From Blattamonas nauphoetae (taxonomy: Eukaryota > Preaxostyla > Oxymonadida): a stretch of 64,000 nucleotides of DNA. The notes under the pieces are model-generated. The model was not told the DNA's origin. It did not search any database and worked only from the letters and a program-made list of their open reading frames with translations. Positions 43,404 to 54,087 of this stretch are shown here, one piece after another. Where the stretch lies: NCBI GenBank assembly GCA_033064195.1, contig JARBJD010000064.1, positions 124,001 to 188,000 on the forward strand, in the 5' to 3' direction. Numbering within the stretch: position 1 is the first letter of the stretch; each line of letters opens with the position of its first letter. Position numbers and translations under genes: made by a program.

Positions 43404-43560
43404 GCCTTGCCACTTTGAAGTTACAGCCTGCATTTGATGTCTTCTCAAATCTGTAGTTCAAGAACGTTGGTAGAAACTGACATGGACCCATCAACCTTAT
43501 GCACAGATCTGACTTCTTTTGGACAACTTTGTTGATATGTCATCTTTGTTTCTATTGTTG
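43404..43560 (+). pseudogene. Stub of a third helical-family copy (copy C)
   Basis: 43406-43445 reads ATLKLQPAFDV, matching the block ATLKLQPALDV of copy B. Shortly after, TTGGTAGAAACTGA and the following bases match the 3' flank that follows the stop in copies A and B. The middle of the gene, about 0.9 kb, is missing. Confidence 0.65.
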
Positions 43561-43660
43561 ATATTTTTGATAATCATCTCCTGAACGAGACGTAGCAAGA
43601 CATAATCAAAAATTTTTCAAAGAAAGAAATTGTAAAGGGTCGGATCAAAACGCTCATCAA

Positions 43661-44822
43661 ATGTTCTGGGGTGCACCGAAGGACAGTCCTGCTAAATCTG
43701 AAGATGATTTTGCTGGTAAGTCTCCACTTCTTTATGCAGGTTCAAAGGTTTGTCTTTCTCTCATTCTCACCTTTTCTTTTTCAGGACCTCTCTCCAGACT
43801 TATTCACCACTTGTTCAAGCCCAAAAGCAGTTTCCAGTCCACTCTTCCAGTTCTTACACTCTTCACAAAGTCCCCCTCTGAGTCCCGTCCTCTACTACCA
43901 ACTGTCAACCTCGCCAACAACTGACATCCGCTCGCTGTCGCATGCCCCCTCCCGCACACAGTTTCGATCCCCTCAGTCTTCCTCTCCACTCCCACCTCAT
44001 CCCACACAGCTCTTAGCCACTGAGAACCGGTTCAAAAACGCCATCAGCTCCGCAGTTGGCCAACTTCTGCCTTCGTATCTTCCACCCATACAAAGCCGCC
44101 AGTCTCCCCCGATATCTCCGCAAGTCAACACATCTTCCCAAAACCATGGAATATTCTCTCCTTCTTGGGGCAAGAAGTTAAAAGCCGAGCATCAAGTTGA
44201 AAAATCCAACAACCGACAGAAAGATCAGCTGGTAGCATATTTTAGAGCGATGTCCGTGAATGACGGGCCGTTCGTTGAATTTAAGAAGGATAAATCGATA
44301 CTAAGGTTGAACAAGGACAGCTTCCATGTTGATGCTGTGAACCCAGCCAAGCGACCCAGCCGCGGGTGTGAGAAGATTCTACAAGAGCTGGATGACACAC
44401 AAACACTCTCTCCTCTCAACAAGGAACGTGCCAAATGGGACAACAAGAAGATCGATGCGTCGTCGATCCTAGTCAAGTACACCGATGTCACACACCACAA
44501 CGGAGAGTGTTGTCCGTACGTAAAGTTGAAAGGCCAGACATGCGCGCTCATCCAGATTGGAGTGGCAGAAAACCATTTTGGGTCGGTGAGGCCCAAGAAG
44601 TCAAGACAGAACACTGTGAAGAACATGTCCTTCGCCGATAGGATGTTTTTTCTTCTGAACGGCAGCGATTCTGCTCAATCTTCGATTGACGATCATGCGG
44701 TTGAGGTTGTGCAAAGAAGACAGACGCATTCGATCACATTGTTGGTGGAGAGAGAAACTTCAGCTTTTGATGAGTTTTTGGAGATGTGGAGAAGAAAATG
44801 TCGAGAAGTTATGGGGAGCTAA
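43661..44822 (+). CDS. Unknown protein, 366 aa, with two tiny introns
   Basis: Proposed exons are 43661-43715, 43740-43747 and 43785-44822, giving MFWGAPKDSPAKSEDDFAG, then SK, then DLSPDLFTT. Introns are 24 nt (GTAAGT...ATGCAG) and 37 nt (GTTTGT...TTTCAG); the middle exon is 8 nt. Without splicing the first frame ends at 43924. The N-terminal half is Pro/Ser-rich and probably disordered (SPPLSPVLYY, LPPHPTQLLA). The C-terminal 200 residues look folded: SVNDGPFVEFKKDKSILRLN, KYTDVTHHNGECCPYVKLKG, TSAFDEFLEMWRRKC. I do not recognise the family. A single longer intron with another acceptor is possible. The receptor gene starts 255 bp downstream on the same strand. Confidence 0.6.
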
Positions 44823-45077
44823 TGGCCATCAAATCCGTATCCATCTATTTTCACCATTTATTATAGTTCGGATTTCTCACAACCGATTCGCTCCACATGA
44901 TTGTTTTTGTGTTGTTCGTCGTTTCTAACAAGAAAAATCATTCCAAACAGAGTCTATTCGTGGAGAATAACCGGAATAAGGGTCATGACCTCCAACAGTA
45001 TCCATTAAACAAAGTTCTTGTTTAGGTTTTGATCAAGGTATTATTTGGTTTTTGCGGGAAACGATCACAATCAACAC

Positions 45078-48000
45078 ATGATGGTGCTCTTCTTGTTGGC
45101 ACTCTTAAATGTCGCGTCTGGTTTCTATGAACCACCTGGTTCGTCATTCCAGTCATTCAACGCATTTCTGAACGCTCAATCGTCCGTTTTCGCAAACGAA
45201 AACAATGCTGCCAGAAACCTCACTGAAGTTGGACGTGCCACTTTCCATGCGTCAAACCACATCTTTCGGTCGGAAACGGTGAGTTTAGTGGGACACGGAT
45301 CTCGACTTGTTCACACGAACCAAGTGAACTCCAACTCCCAATCGTCGTCCGAAATGTCGAACAAGATCTCATCGGAACGGATTCCGATTCTGGGAATCGT
45401 GAACGCGAGTGTGACGATGACATGGTGGACATTGGAGAGTGTTGCGTGGAATAGTGCGATCTGCACCGTCGACGAATCGAATGTGACAATCTCTGATTGT
45501 GAGATCATTTCGTCGTCTCTCCAATCGCCTTTTGTTGTTATGAGCTTGGACTCAGCACATCCGAGTTCGATTTCAGTGTTGTCGTCCCGTTACACCTCGA
45601 CGAACGACCACATGTTTCCGCTTGTTGGTCTGCCACCTTCTCTGACCGCGCAATCCCGGATGATCTCCTTAAATGGTGATGAATCATCGAATACGTTTGA
45701 TGTTTGTGTTGCGGAGACGACGATATTCGGAAGCGACATCGCATTCTCACACGAAGTTTTGGCGCTCGGGACAGGACCGCTTTTCTCGTTTGGACTGAAC
45801 ACGCAGACTACATCGTCGATTGTTGATTTGGCGTGCATGTCGGTTCGTACATCTCTCTCGAACGCTGCCTTCGTGAACGTGAGCTGCACTTCACAACTGA
45901 CGCGTCCAACCTCGCCTATGTTCGGATCGTCGATGAGCCAGCACGTGAGCAGCAGCAGAGTGTCTTCGTGCACGAACCACGACGAGGGCACAGCATTTCT
46001 GGATGTGCATTTTGGAGGGTCGCTGCATGCGCTGAACACGTCCTTCTCCGACTGCTCGCGACAGTCGAACTTGGTCGTCGACGAATCCCATCGCAACATC
46101 ACACAAGGCGGCCGTCTGATCAATGTCAGTTTGGAATGCACTTCTGTGAAATACAGCCATTGCACGTATTGTCACATGACCTCAGCTGATACTGGCCATC
46201 TTGGAGGAGCCGCGATCCTCATCCGAGATGTGCATGTTCCGCTCACTCTGATCTGCTGCTTCTTCGACGACTGTACAGCAACTGTGACTGGGAACGATGG
46301 AGGCGCTGTGCACTACCAGGGCGTCTCTGAATATCTAAAACCATGCCTTTTCACAAATTGCTCATTCACTGAATGTAAATTGACCCAAATTGACGCATCC
46401 ACATCTGGCGGCTCACTTCTAGTCTACCGTGCTCAAGCGGCGACGATCAACCACTGTTTCTTCGACAAGAGCTTCGCTGGCGGAAGGGCAGGAGCAATCT
46501 ACTCATCCTACTGTAAGTTCATCGTATTCAACACTGCGTTTGTGGAGTGCGAGACGGGGCATTATGGCGGAGCGATGTTCGTGTTCGGACTTGATCCGTT
46601 TCTCTTCCATTCTGTGCAGTTCAGACACAACAAGGCAGCGGATGTGTTTGCCAATTCTGCTGATGTTGCAATGGTGGTCCATGATCCACTCGGTCTGACT
46701 CGAGGCTTTGTCAACTGCAATACCACTTCAACAGTTGGATTGTATTTGTGTGATGGAGAAGGAGTACCGAAAGAAAACAACACTGTTCTGATCCCAAAAC
46801 ACACAGATACGTTCACAATCTCAGAGCCTGTCATTGATTTTGCTGACGACACTGCAACAATCACAGTGACAGCGAGCCAAGCACTGAGCGGGACGATGAG
46901 CTTCCTTCTTTCGGGCTGTCTTCTGCCTCGCCTCGTTCATGTCGAGTTTGGTCTCCCAAATCATCCTTCGACCACTGGCCACGGAATTGTGACAAGCGGG
47001 GCAGATGGAATTCTGCCTTCGCCGCCTTCAGCGACATATTCAGTCAGAAGGTGGTCGTGGGGAGGCCACGTCTTCCCTCCATTCGTCCTGTCTGCGACAG
47101 CCTCGTGTGTGGATGCTGTGACTGGACAGATTGACATGACTGGAATCTACTTGACGAGTGGAACGTATTCGATGGTTGTTCGAGGCTCGGATGGCTCTGA
47201 AGTGACGACAGTGCCTGTGTTTGAGAGCCAGTCCGCGCTGACAGTGACACATGGAATGTCATCGACAGAATCGAACAAGTTGAAGTATGGAATGGAATAC
47301 ACGATTGAGGAAGTTCGATGTGATGGAGAGTTGGTTCGGATGGAATCGGTTTACACATTCACGATTCCGTATCCCGCATCGACGATGAATGGAGTTGATC
47401 AGACGAACGACTCGGATTGGACGAAATTGAGATTTGAGGGAACGAATCTGGTTGGAGCTCGATACAGGTTGACGCTGGAGACCGACGACGCTGTGTCTCC
47501 TCCTCACTCCACAACAGTTGAACTGTCGCCTTCGTCTCTGTCGTCGTTGTCAACGTGGACCGCTGTTCTGTATCCGCTGACAGCACCCACTCTGCTGTAT
47601 GGACGAAGGTACAAAGTGTTGTCGGCTGTGAGTGTGGATGGACTGCACGCACCGACGATCACTGTGGGATCATTCTCGACACCAGCTGAACCATCTCGAA
47701 TTGTGTCATTGGTGCTTTCGAAATACGAAGATTCGATGAAGACGGCAGTGTTCTCCGTGACTGGACGAGCACTGACTCCAAACATGAAGTATTCAGTGTT
47801 TGTGAATGTTTCTGGAACATCGACTCAGAAAGAGATTTTTGTGACAGCGACAGGAACAGAAAGCGGAATAGGGAAGGCCGTTCTGTTCTCAACAGATGAT
47901 TCTGAGATTGAGCTTTCGTATTCGACGACATACACAGTGGAAGGAGTTGAAGACAAAGATGGAGTTTCTGTTCTTTATCATTCTGGATTGACATTCACAA

Positions 48001-51000
48001 CTGGATCGGAACCGATGCGCCTTGTGACCTTCACGATTGCTGGATATTTGGAGAAAGACAAGAAAGTTGAGTTCAGAATGGAAGGAAAGGAACTTGAGAC
48101 AGATGAGACATACGATGTTTCGCTGTCAATTGGTTCGTCAGTGGAGCACATTGTTTCGATGAAGTTCAGTGTTTCGGACGATGCGTGGATGGGATCAGCC
48201 TTGCTGTATCCGTTGTCAGATGCTGAACTGTCGTATGGAGTGGAATACAATGTGACTGAGTTCTCTCAAACAGTCACGTCGACGACCACAACTCACTTCT
48301 TCGAAGCCAACATCGTCAAGATCATGTCTGAACCGCCTCGTCTGACCACTCTGAATCCGATTGTTGCATATTCGGATCAGGACAAGAAGGGAGTTGTGTC
48401 GCTGTCTGGGATTGGTCTTTCTGGGGAGTACACAGTGACGATGACTCGGTCGAAAGGATTGTCTGGGACTGAGACGATGAGTGTGTCATTCGATTCGTCT
48501 GGGAAAGGGACAATCAATGGAGTTCTTTCTGGCACAGCTGGAGTTGGTGAAATTGGATTGAAATATGGAACGGTTTATGAAGTGAGTGGAATGGTGAATT
48601 CTTCATCGAAATCAGTTCATATTGAATCTGACCTTGTCTTTGAAACGATTGCTGAACCATCGCGTCTGACCAAAGTGAATAAACCCACAGTTGGCGAGCA
48701 ATCAAACACGACGACGATTGGATTTGTTGGGCATCACATGGTTGCTGGAGAGTATTCTGTGTCGCTGGAGAACACGGCCGACGAAACCGACACACCCACA
48801 CTCGTTGTGACATTCGCTTCCGATGGATCTGGGTCAGGCACAGCCTCGCTGCATCCGACGGCCGAACTGAAATATGGAGGAACATACAAAGTGATTGGGA
48901 TGACGACGAGCATGGCGAATGCTCGGACGCTTCATGTTGATGGTGGACTGACTTTCTCAGTGACGCCTGAACCGAGTCGTCTGACAGGGATCTCGCTGAC
49001 TGGAAAGCTGGACAAGGAGAAGAAAGTGTCGTTTTCGTGTTGTGGACGAGGGATGAAGAATGGACCGTACAAGATTAAACTGTCAGGATCGAAGACCATC
49101 TCTGCATCATTTGATGAAAGTGGATTGACAGGAAGTGGAACGGCCGTTCTGTTCTCGACATATGATTCTGAGATTGAACTTTCGTATTCGACGACATACA
49201 CAGTGGAAGGAGTTGAAGACAAAGATGGAGTTTCTGTTCTTTATCATTCTGGATTGACATTCACAACTGGATCGGAACCGATGCGCCTTGTGACCTTCAA
49301 GATTGCTGGATATTTGGAGAAAGACAAGAAAGCTGAGTTCAGAATGACTGGTCAGAAACTTGAGACAGATGAGACATACGATGTTTCGCTGTCAGTTGGT
49401 TCGTCAGTGGAGCACATTGTTTTGATGAAGTTCAGTGTTTCGGACGATGCGTGGATGGGATCAGCCTTGCTGTATCCGTTGTCAGATGCTGAACTGTCGT
49501 ATGGAGTGGAATACAATGTGACTGAGTTCTCTCGAACAGTGTCGTCGACGACAACAACTCACTTCTTCGAATCCAATCTCGTAAAACTCATGGCAGAACC
49601 GCGTCGCCTCGTCTCCATTGACTCCATGATCGCAACTGGAATGAACAAGTCTGTCCTCACTTTGTCATCCCGTGCACTCACCCCGAACGATCAATACGAA
49701 CTTCTCTTCACAGGGACTCCTCTTTCTACCTCCAACGCTGATCACATCTTCGCTGTGAATGTGACAGTGACTAACACTCTGTCGTCGACGGTTGATGTGA
49801 CGTTGTATCCGTCAGGAGCGAACACAGTGAAGTATGGACATGAATATGTTCTGACGTCGATGATTCAAAAAGGTGAGAGTGAATCGATTCTGTTTGAGAC
49901 CGATGGATGCAAGTTCAGGACGCCTTCAGAACCAGCTCGTCTGATCTCTATCACAGCTGGAGAGTTGAAAGGGGATCAGAAGTCACTCATCTCTCTCACA
50001 CTGGACACTGTCGCTCTTCTGCCGAAAACGACCTACTCCCTCACCCTGTTGTCCACATCGACAGGAAAGACTCCTTCCCACAAACGAGTGTTGACAATGA
50101 CGACGACCGAAGCAGGATTGCTGCCTGTGTTCGATGCGTGTCTTTATCCATTCGTGACGCCATCTAGTTCTCAACTATCGTACAACACAACATACACTGT
50201 CGACTCGCTCTCGTGTTCGGATGGGAAGACGCTGGTCGATTTTGGAATCTCGTTCTTTGTTCCTGTTGAACCAGCTCGTGTGGAGGGAATTGACTATCAT
50301 CTGTGTGGGAACCGACGACGACTTGAAGTGACGTTGATTGGTCGACATTTGGAGGAGGGGATGGGAAAAGTGTGTTTGACGAAGGACAACCAAGTGTGGG
50401 AATCGTTGGATGTGATTGAGTTGGTGAATTCCACCCACGCCAAAGCTGAATTCAATGTGGATGAGACACAATCACCCTCCCACATCAACTATCAAAGTGA
50501 ATACCGAGTTGTTCCGATGGACGACACATCAAGTGGTTTCTTGGTGAACGAGGATGTTGTGATTCTTGTTCCCGATCGCCCTCTTGTGAACAATGTGGAA
50601 CTTTCATACAACACAATCAAAACAGCACTTGTTGTTCGCTTTTTGGGAACGAACTTGAAGCTGGACAAGACGTACACCATCACTCTGAACTCATCCGACA
50701 CATTGACAGCCGTCTTCAATGCATCCTCTCAATCGTCAACAGAGATGTTGGCAATTGGATGGCCGGACACACTGCAGTACGGATCGACTTACTCAATCAC
50801 CTCGATTGTCTATATTGAAGACGAATTTGATATTATCACAGTTGACAACGGCGTGTCGTTCACAGTAGATGATAAACCACTGAAGATCACAATGAACTGC
50901 GATTCAGTTTCACCAGATGTCTCGCTTTTGTGTGGAGAGGCAGACAAAATGTGTCAGACACTCGACTCGGCGTGGATTGTTGCTGGAACTCGCTTCTCTC

Positions 51001-52991
51001 GCCCGACATTCGCTTTGAACGACAGAACGACGCTCACTAGAACACTGGTTATTCCAACAGGTTCACATGTTGTGTTTGTGAATGGGAGTTCGTCGGAACC
51101 GACACTGACTGTGCATTCTGGTTCATCGAGCACAGATGGATCGCCGATGATAACTCTAACGGAAGCGTTTGTGGAATTCCGAAATGTGGATGTTGAGATT
51201 GATTGGACAGCCTCGACATTTGTGTTCCTTCAGGCCACGCGAGGAGAGATCGTGCTGAAAGATGGATTGTTCACCACGAAACAAACTCAGAATGAAGAAG
51301 GAGAGACTGATGATGTGTGCAGGTGGGAAACAGGACTGATCGAACTGATCGACTGCACGACGGAAGTTCATTCGAACGAGTTCAATCATCTTGCGCATGG
51401 AGCTGTGAACATGAAGGGAGGGAAGCTGTCGATCCGCACGTCGTCATTCGACAACAACATCCCTCCAAGCTCCCTCTTCCCTTCAGCTCGTCGGAACATC
51501 CACTGCTCGGAAGATGGGGAGATTGAAATTGGGAGTTTGAATGGAGGAGATGGGTTCAAGACAGGATCGTCAGCATGGATCTCGGCAGAGTCGTGTTCAG
51601 TGACTGGAATAGATGAGATTGCTGCAGCTCCCCTCTTCATCCCAACACTCACATCGTCACAATCGTCGAGTTCGTTCAACAAGACGACGAAGACATTCGA
51701 AGTGAAGATCGTTGGGACGACACTGATTCCTTGTGGCCTCTTTCTGGGAGTGTTTGAATGGGACGAGAAGTTGAAGAAGGAAGGGACGCAGATTCCGATT
51801 GAAGTGAACATGGAGACAGCGACAAACTGGACAGAAACTGGATTCTCTGTGTCAGTGAAGGAAAACATGACGAAAGCGCTGGATCGCACATTCTCACTCC
51901 GCGCTCGCCTTCTGTTTGGAAAGAATTCGACAACGAACGAATCGTTCTTGTTCCGACTGAGCCAGTCAGATGAAAAGAAAGCGCAAGCACTTCAGACGAT
52001 CTCGTGGCTGATTCCAGTCGTTGCCTCGATCATCACTCTCCTCTTCATCTTCTTCCTCGTTCTGATTCTATGCCGCCGACGAAAGCAGAAAGAAAGTGTG
52101 AAGCAATCCGAAATGAAGGAAGTGGATGAATGTGTTGTGGAATGGAAGGAAGACGATGACACTTTCCAACAGACAGACCGCATCCACGAATCATCGTTCG
52201 CCTCGCCAACACGAGAAGAACAGCATCTCATCACAATCATCGACAAGGACATGTTAGATCCTCTCCACAATTCTGAAGCTAACGCAGAAAGCATCCTTGC
52301 GCCAGAACAGCCAACTCTGATCAAACGGCCTGATGGGACAGAGATTGCAGTTTGGAAGAAAGACACGCTTTACAACAGACTTCACAAACCGCAGCAGAAC
52401 GAGCCGACGTTGGACATTGCATCGGTTCGAATGCAACTTCTGAAAAGAGCGAAGGAGATCGAGAAACAGCCAAACATTCGTCATGTTCTTGCGACTTTGA
52501 ACCCACACTCCATTTTTTTCGATGCAGCGGGTGTTGTGATGATCGACTGCAAGCAACACTCGCAAACCGGGCAATCGTGGCGCGTGAAATCTGGGCAGAC
52601 TGGGAGTTTGCTGAATCAAGACAACGAGGGGGATCGATGGAAGGCGCCAGAGATGGTGGAAGCGAAGACAGATGTGGATGCAGGACAGGCCGGAGTGTTC
52701 AGTCTGGGACTGATTCTGTGGGAGTTGGAGACGCAACAAGTGCCGTTCCGTGAGTATGATGCAGTGAATGCTCAACGGCAGCTGGGTTCTGGCGTGCTGC
52801 CGTTGATGACGAACTTTTCTGATTCGCTGAGAGAGCAGATTGTGTCGTGTCTGAACTTGGATCCGAAGCTTCGACCGACGATTGCGGAATTGGACAAGAT
52901 GTTCAACCCGGCCACGCCGCCTCAGCCTCATCACATGGACCAGCCGAGTGGGTTCCCAGCAGCTGAGATCAACCATGACGACACATTGTGA
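45078..52991 (+). CDS. Giant receptor-like surface protein with pseudokinase tail (2637 aa)
   Basis: Same architecture as the gene at 9948. The start is the ATG pair at 45078 (MMVLFLLALLNVASG, a signal peptide); the frame is open a little further but without an ATG. A beta-helix region follows (HLGGAAILIRD, NDGGAVHYQG, HYGGAMFVFG). Then come about eleven Ig/IPT-like repeats opening with EPxRL, a second beta-helix region (EFRNVDVEIDWTASTFVFLQ, GAVNMKGGKLSI), a membrane span (WLIPVVASIITLLFIFFLV) with CRRRK, and a kinase-like half with RWKAPEMVEAK, VFSLGLILWELETQQVPF and LNLDPKLRPTIAEL. HRD is replaced by LNPHSIFF and DFG by MIDC, and no N-lobe ATP site is seen, so it is a pseudokinase. Many N-glycosylation sites (NxT/S) lie outside. 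It is nearly identical over its C-terminal third to the gene at 59541. Confidence 0.88.
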   Translation: MMVLFLLALLNVASGFYEPPGSSFQSFNAFLNAQSSVFANENNAARNLTEVGRATFHASNHIFRSETVSLVGHGSRLVHTNQVNSNSQSSSEMSNKISSERIPILGIVNASVTMTWWTLESVAWNSAICTVDESNVTISDCEIISSSLQSPFVVMSLDSAHPSSISVLSSRYTSTNDHMFPLVGLPPSLTAQSRMISLNGDESSNTFDVCVAETTIFGSDIAFSHEVLALGTGPLFSFGLNTQTTSSIVDLACMSVRTSLSNAAFVNVSCTSQLTRPTSPMFGSSMSQHVSSSRVSSCTNHDEGTAFLDVHFGGSLHALNTSFSDCSRQSNLVVDESHRNITQGGRLINVSLECTSVKYSHCTYCHMTSADTGHLGGAAILIRDVHVPLTLICCFFDDCTATVTGNDGGAVHYQGVSEYLKPCLFTNCSFTECKLTQIDASTSGGSLLVYRAQAATINHCFFDKSFAGGRAGAIYSSYCKFIVFNTAFVECETGHYGGAMFVFGLDPFLFHSVQFRHNKAADVFANSADVAMVVHDPLGLTRGFVNCNTTSTVGLYLCDGEGVPKENNTVLIPKHTDTFTISEPVIDFADDTATITVTASQALSGTMSFLLSGCLLPRLVHVEFGLPNHPSTTGHGIVTSGADGILPSPPSATYSVRRWSWGGHVFPPFVLSATASCVDAVTGQIDMTGIYLTSGTYSMVVRGSDGSEVTTVPVFESQSALTVTHGMSSTESNKLKYGMEYTIEEVRCDGELVRMESVYTFTIPYPASTMNGVDQTNDSDWTKLRFEGTNLVGARYRLTLETDDAVSPPHSTTVELSPSSLSSLSTWTAVLYPLTAPTLLYGRRYKVLSAVSVDGLHAPTITVGSFSTPAEPSRIVSLVLSKYEDSMKTAVFSVTGRALTPNMKYSVFVNVSGTSTQKEIFVTATGTESGIGKAVLFSTDDSEIELSYSTTYTVEGVEDKDGVSVLYHSGLTFTTGSEPMRLVTFTIAGYLEKDKKVEFRMEGKELETDETYDVSLSIGSSVEHIVSMKFSVSDDAWMGSALLYPLSDAELSYGVEYNVTEFSQTVTSTTTTHFFEANIVKIMSEPPRLTTLNPIVAYSDQDKKGVVSLSGIGLSGEYTVTMTRSKGLSGTETMSVSFDSSGKGTINGVLSGTAGVGEIGLKYGTVYEVSGMVNSSSKSVHIESDLVFETIAEPSRLTKVNKPTVGEQSNTTTIGFVGHHMVAGEYSVSLENTADETDTPTLVVTFASDGSGSGTASLHPTAELKYGGTYKVIGMTTSMANARTLHVDGGLTFSVTPEPSRLTGISLTGKLDKEKKVSFSCCGRGMKNGPYKIKLSGSKTISASFDESGLTGSGTAVLFSTYDSEIELSYSTTYTVEGVEDKDGVSVLYHSGLTFTTGSEPMRLVTFKIAGYLEKDKKAEFRMTGQKLETDETYDVSLSVGSSVEHIVLMKFSVSDDAWMGSALLYPLSDAELSYGVEYNVTEFSRTVSSTTTTHFFESNLVKLMAEPRRLVSIDSMIATGMNKSVLTLSSRALTPNDQYELLFTGTPLSTSNADHIFAVNVTVTNTLSSTVDVTLYPSGANTVKYGHEYVLTSMIQKGESESILFETDGCKFRTPSEPARLISITAGELKGDQKSLISLTLDTVALLPKTTYSLTLLSTSTGKTPSHKRVLTMTTTEAGLLPVFDACLYPFVTPSSSQLSYNTTYTVDSLSCSDGKTLVDFGISFFVPVEPARVEGIDYHLCGNRRRLEVTLIGRHLEEGMGKVCLTKDNQVWESLDVIELVNSTHAKAEFNVDETQSPSHINYQSEYRVVPMDDTSSGFLVNEDVVILVPDRPLVNNVELSYNTIKTALVVRFLGTNLKLDKTYTITLNSSDTLTAVFNASSQSSTEMLAIGWPDTLQYGSTYSITSIVYIEDEFDIITVDNGVSFTVDDKPLKITMNCDSVSPDVSLLCGEADKMCQTLDSAWIVAGTRFSRPTFALNDRTTLTRTLVIPTGSHVVFVNGSSSEPTLTVHSGSSSTDGSPMITLTEAFVEFRNVDVEIDWTASTFVFLQATRGEIVLKDGLFTTKQTQNEEGETDDVCRWETGLIELIDCTTEVHSNEFNHLAHGAVNMKGGKLSIRTSSFDNNIPPSSLFPSARRNIHCSEDGEIEIGSLNGGDGFKTGSSAWISAESCSVTGIDEIAAAPLFIPTLTSSQSSSSFNKTTKTFEVKIVGTTLIPCGLFLGVFEWDEKLKKEGTQIPIEVNMETATNWTETGFSVSVKENMTKALDRTFSLRARLLFGKNSTTNESFLFRLSQSDEKKAQALQTISWLIPVVASIITLLFIFFLVLILCRRRKQKESVKQSEMKEVDECVVEWKEDDDTFQQTDRIHESSFASPTREEQHLITIIDKDMLDPLHNSEANAESILAPEQPTLIKRPDGTEIAVWKKDTLYNRLHKPQQNEPTLDIASVRMQLLKRAKEIEKQPNIRHVLATLNPHSIFFDAAGVVMIDCKQHSQTGQSWRVKSGQTGSLLNQDNEGDRWKAPEMVEAKTDVDAGQAGVFSLGLILWELETQQVPFREYDAVNAQRQLGSGVLPLMTNFSDSLREQIVSCLNLDPKLRPTIAELDKMFNPATPPQPHHMDQPSGFPAAEINHDDTL
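47900..49565 (+). repeat. In-gene repeat, two nearly identical blocks 1.26 kb apart
   Basis: About 47900-48300 and 49160-49560 carry the same two Ig/IPT-like repeats (YSTTYTVEGVEDKDGVSVLY and SDDAWMGSALLYPLSDAELS) with only a few base differences. The offset is about 1260 bp, a multiple of three. The nearly complete identity suggests recent duplication or gene conversion. Confidence 0.85.
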
Positions 52992-53038
52992 GAGATTGAG
53001 CTTCATTCGATTCACTCAACTATCATCAAAATCACACA

Positions 53039-53089
<51 letters not shown>

Positions 53090-53850
53090 ACAAACACACA
53101 CACTATCACTTCACTCGTCACTCACCTGAAAAGGTAAGTGCGTATTAAATCACGTCAATGAGCGCACCTGTGTTTTCACAACCAGTGCTGCACCACCCTC
53201 CGAAGTCAACAATCTTGTTTTCATCATTTTCAAGATCTCACGATCCGTTCACCACCATTCACGAACAAGAGAGTTGATTCGAAGGATATCCATTCATATC
53301 ATCACCACACAACCACTCCCCAGAGCCGTCACTCTCCCACTCGTCTGTCACCCCCAACAACCACTCACTCTTCTGACAGACGTACAGGGAAAGACCCCAC
53401 CTCACTCACCAAGCCATTCACTTCTACCCACGCTCAATAGACTCATTCACCAAATGTCTTATTTTATGGCTTCGTCTCCATTTTTCTTCTCAGCCATCCG
53501 AGCTATCATCGAACACGTCACTCGCAGATCAGATCAGATCAAGCTCAATCTGTCTGCCCATCTTCCTTCACAGTGTCACTATTTATTCGTTTCATGATTT
53601 CTGCAGTTGGGGCACGTTCATTGCTTCATCACCATTGACTCTCTTCAAGAGTTCTCTGCCTCTTCATTTCGATCTTCGAAGGTTTTCGACTTCACTTCAC
53701 TTGGCGGAGCCTTGTCTTCTGTTTGGACTGTCCGACTCGCAGATCTGTCTGTTGGTCGTTTCACTGCATGTCATTTTCTTTGATTGTCATGAGAGAGAGA
53801 GGAACATGTCACCAACATTTCTCAACATTTCAGAATCATATCGCAATTGC
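50060..53850 (+). repeat. Left arm of a large inverted duplication
   Basis: From at least about 50060 (the point matching the end of the window on the other arm) to about 53850, the sequence recurs inverted at 58810-64000. It covers the C-terminal part of the receptor gene, its stop, the CA microsatellite and about 0.7 kb of 3' flank. Coding identity is very high; the flank shows indels. The left limit cannot be seen because the other arm leaves the window. Confidence 0.88.
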
Positions 53851-54087
53851 ACTTCACCACATCCCATCTCAACCATATCGGCATTTCACATTTCGAGTCA
53901 TTTTTTCTTTCTATATCATCTCCTGAATATCCTTCATGAATCAATAAACCAAACAGGATGAGATTGAAATCAATGATGTGACGGTTTGACGGTGAGTTGT
54001 TTCAATCCAACAAAGAAAGGGCCATCCATCATTCGATTCACTTTCTCGCCTCGAGACTCTAGTCTCGCTCTATCTCTGGTCCGAATC
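52992..54087. other. Intergenic region between two receptor genes
   Basis: Contains the CA microsatellite (53031-53103), the inner end of the inverted-duplication arm (a 215-bp block at about 53600-53815 matches 58855-59070 inverted) and the promoter of the gene at 54088. No coding frame is convincing. Confidence 0.6.
53031..53103. repeat. CA-dinucleotide microsatellite
   Basis: About 73 bp of CA with a few interruptions (CT near the start, CAAACA near the end), 40 bp after a receptor stop codon. The other arm has an uninterrupted tract at the same relative place. Confidence 0.97.
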
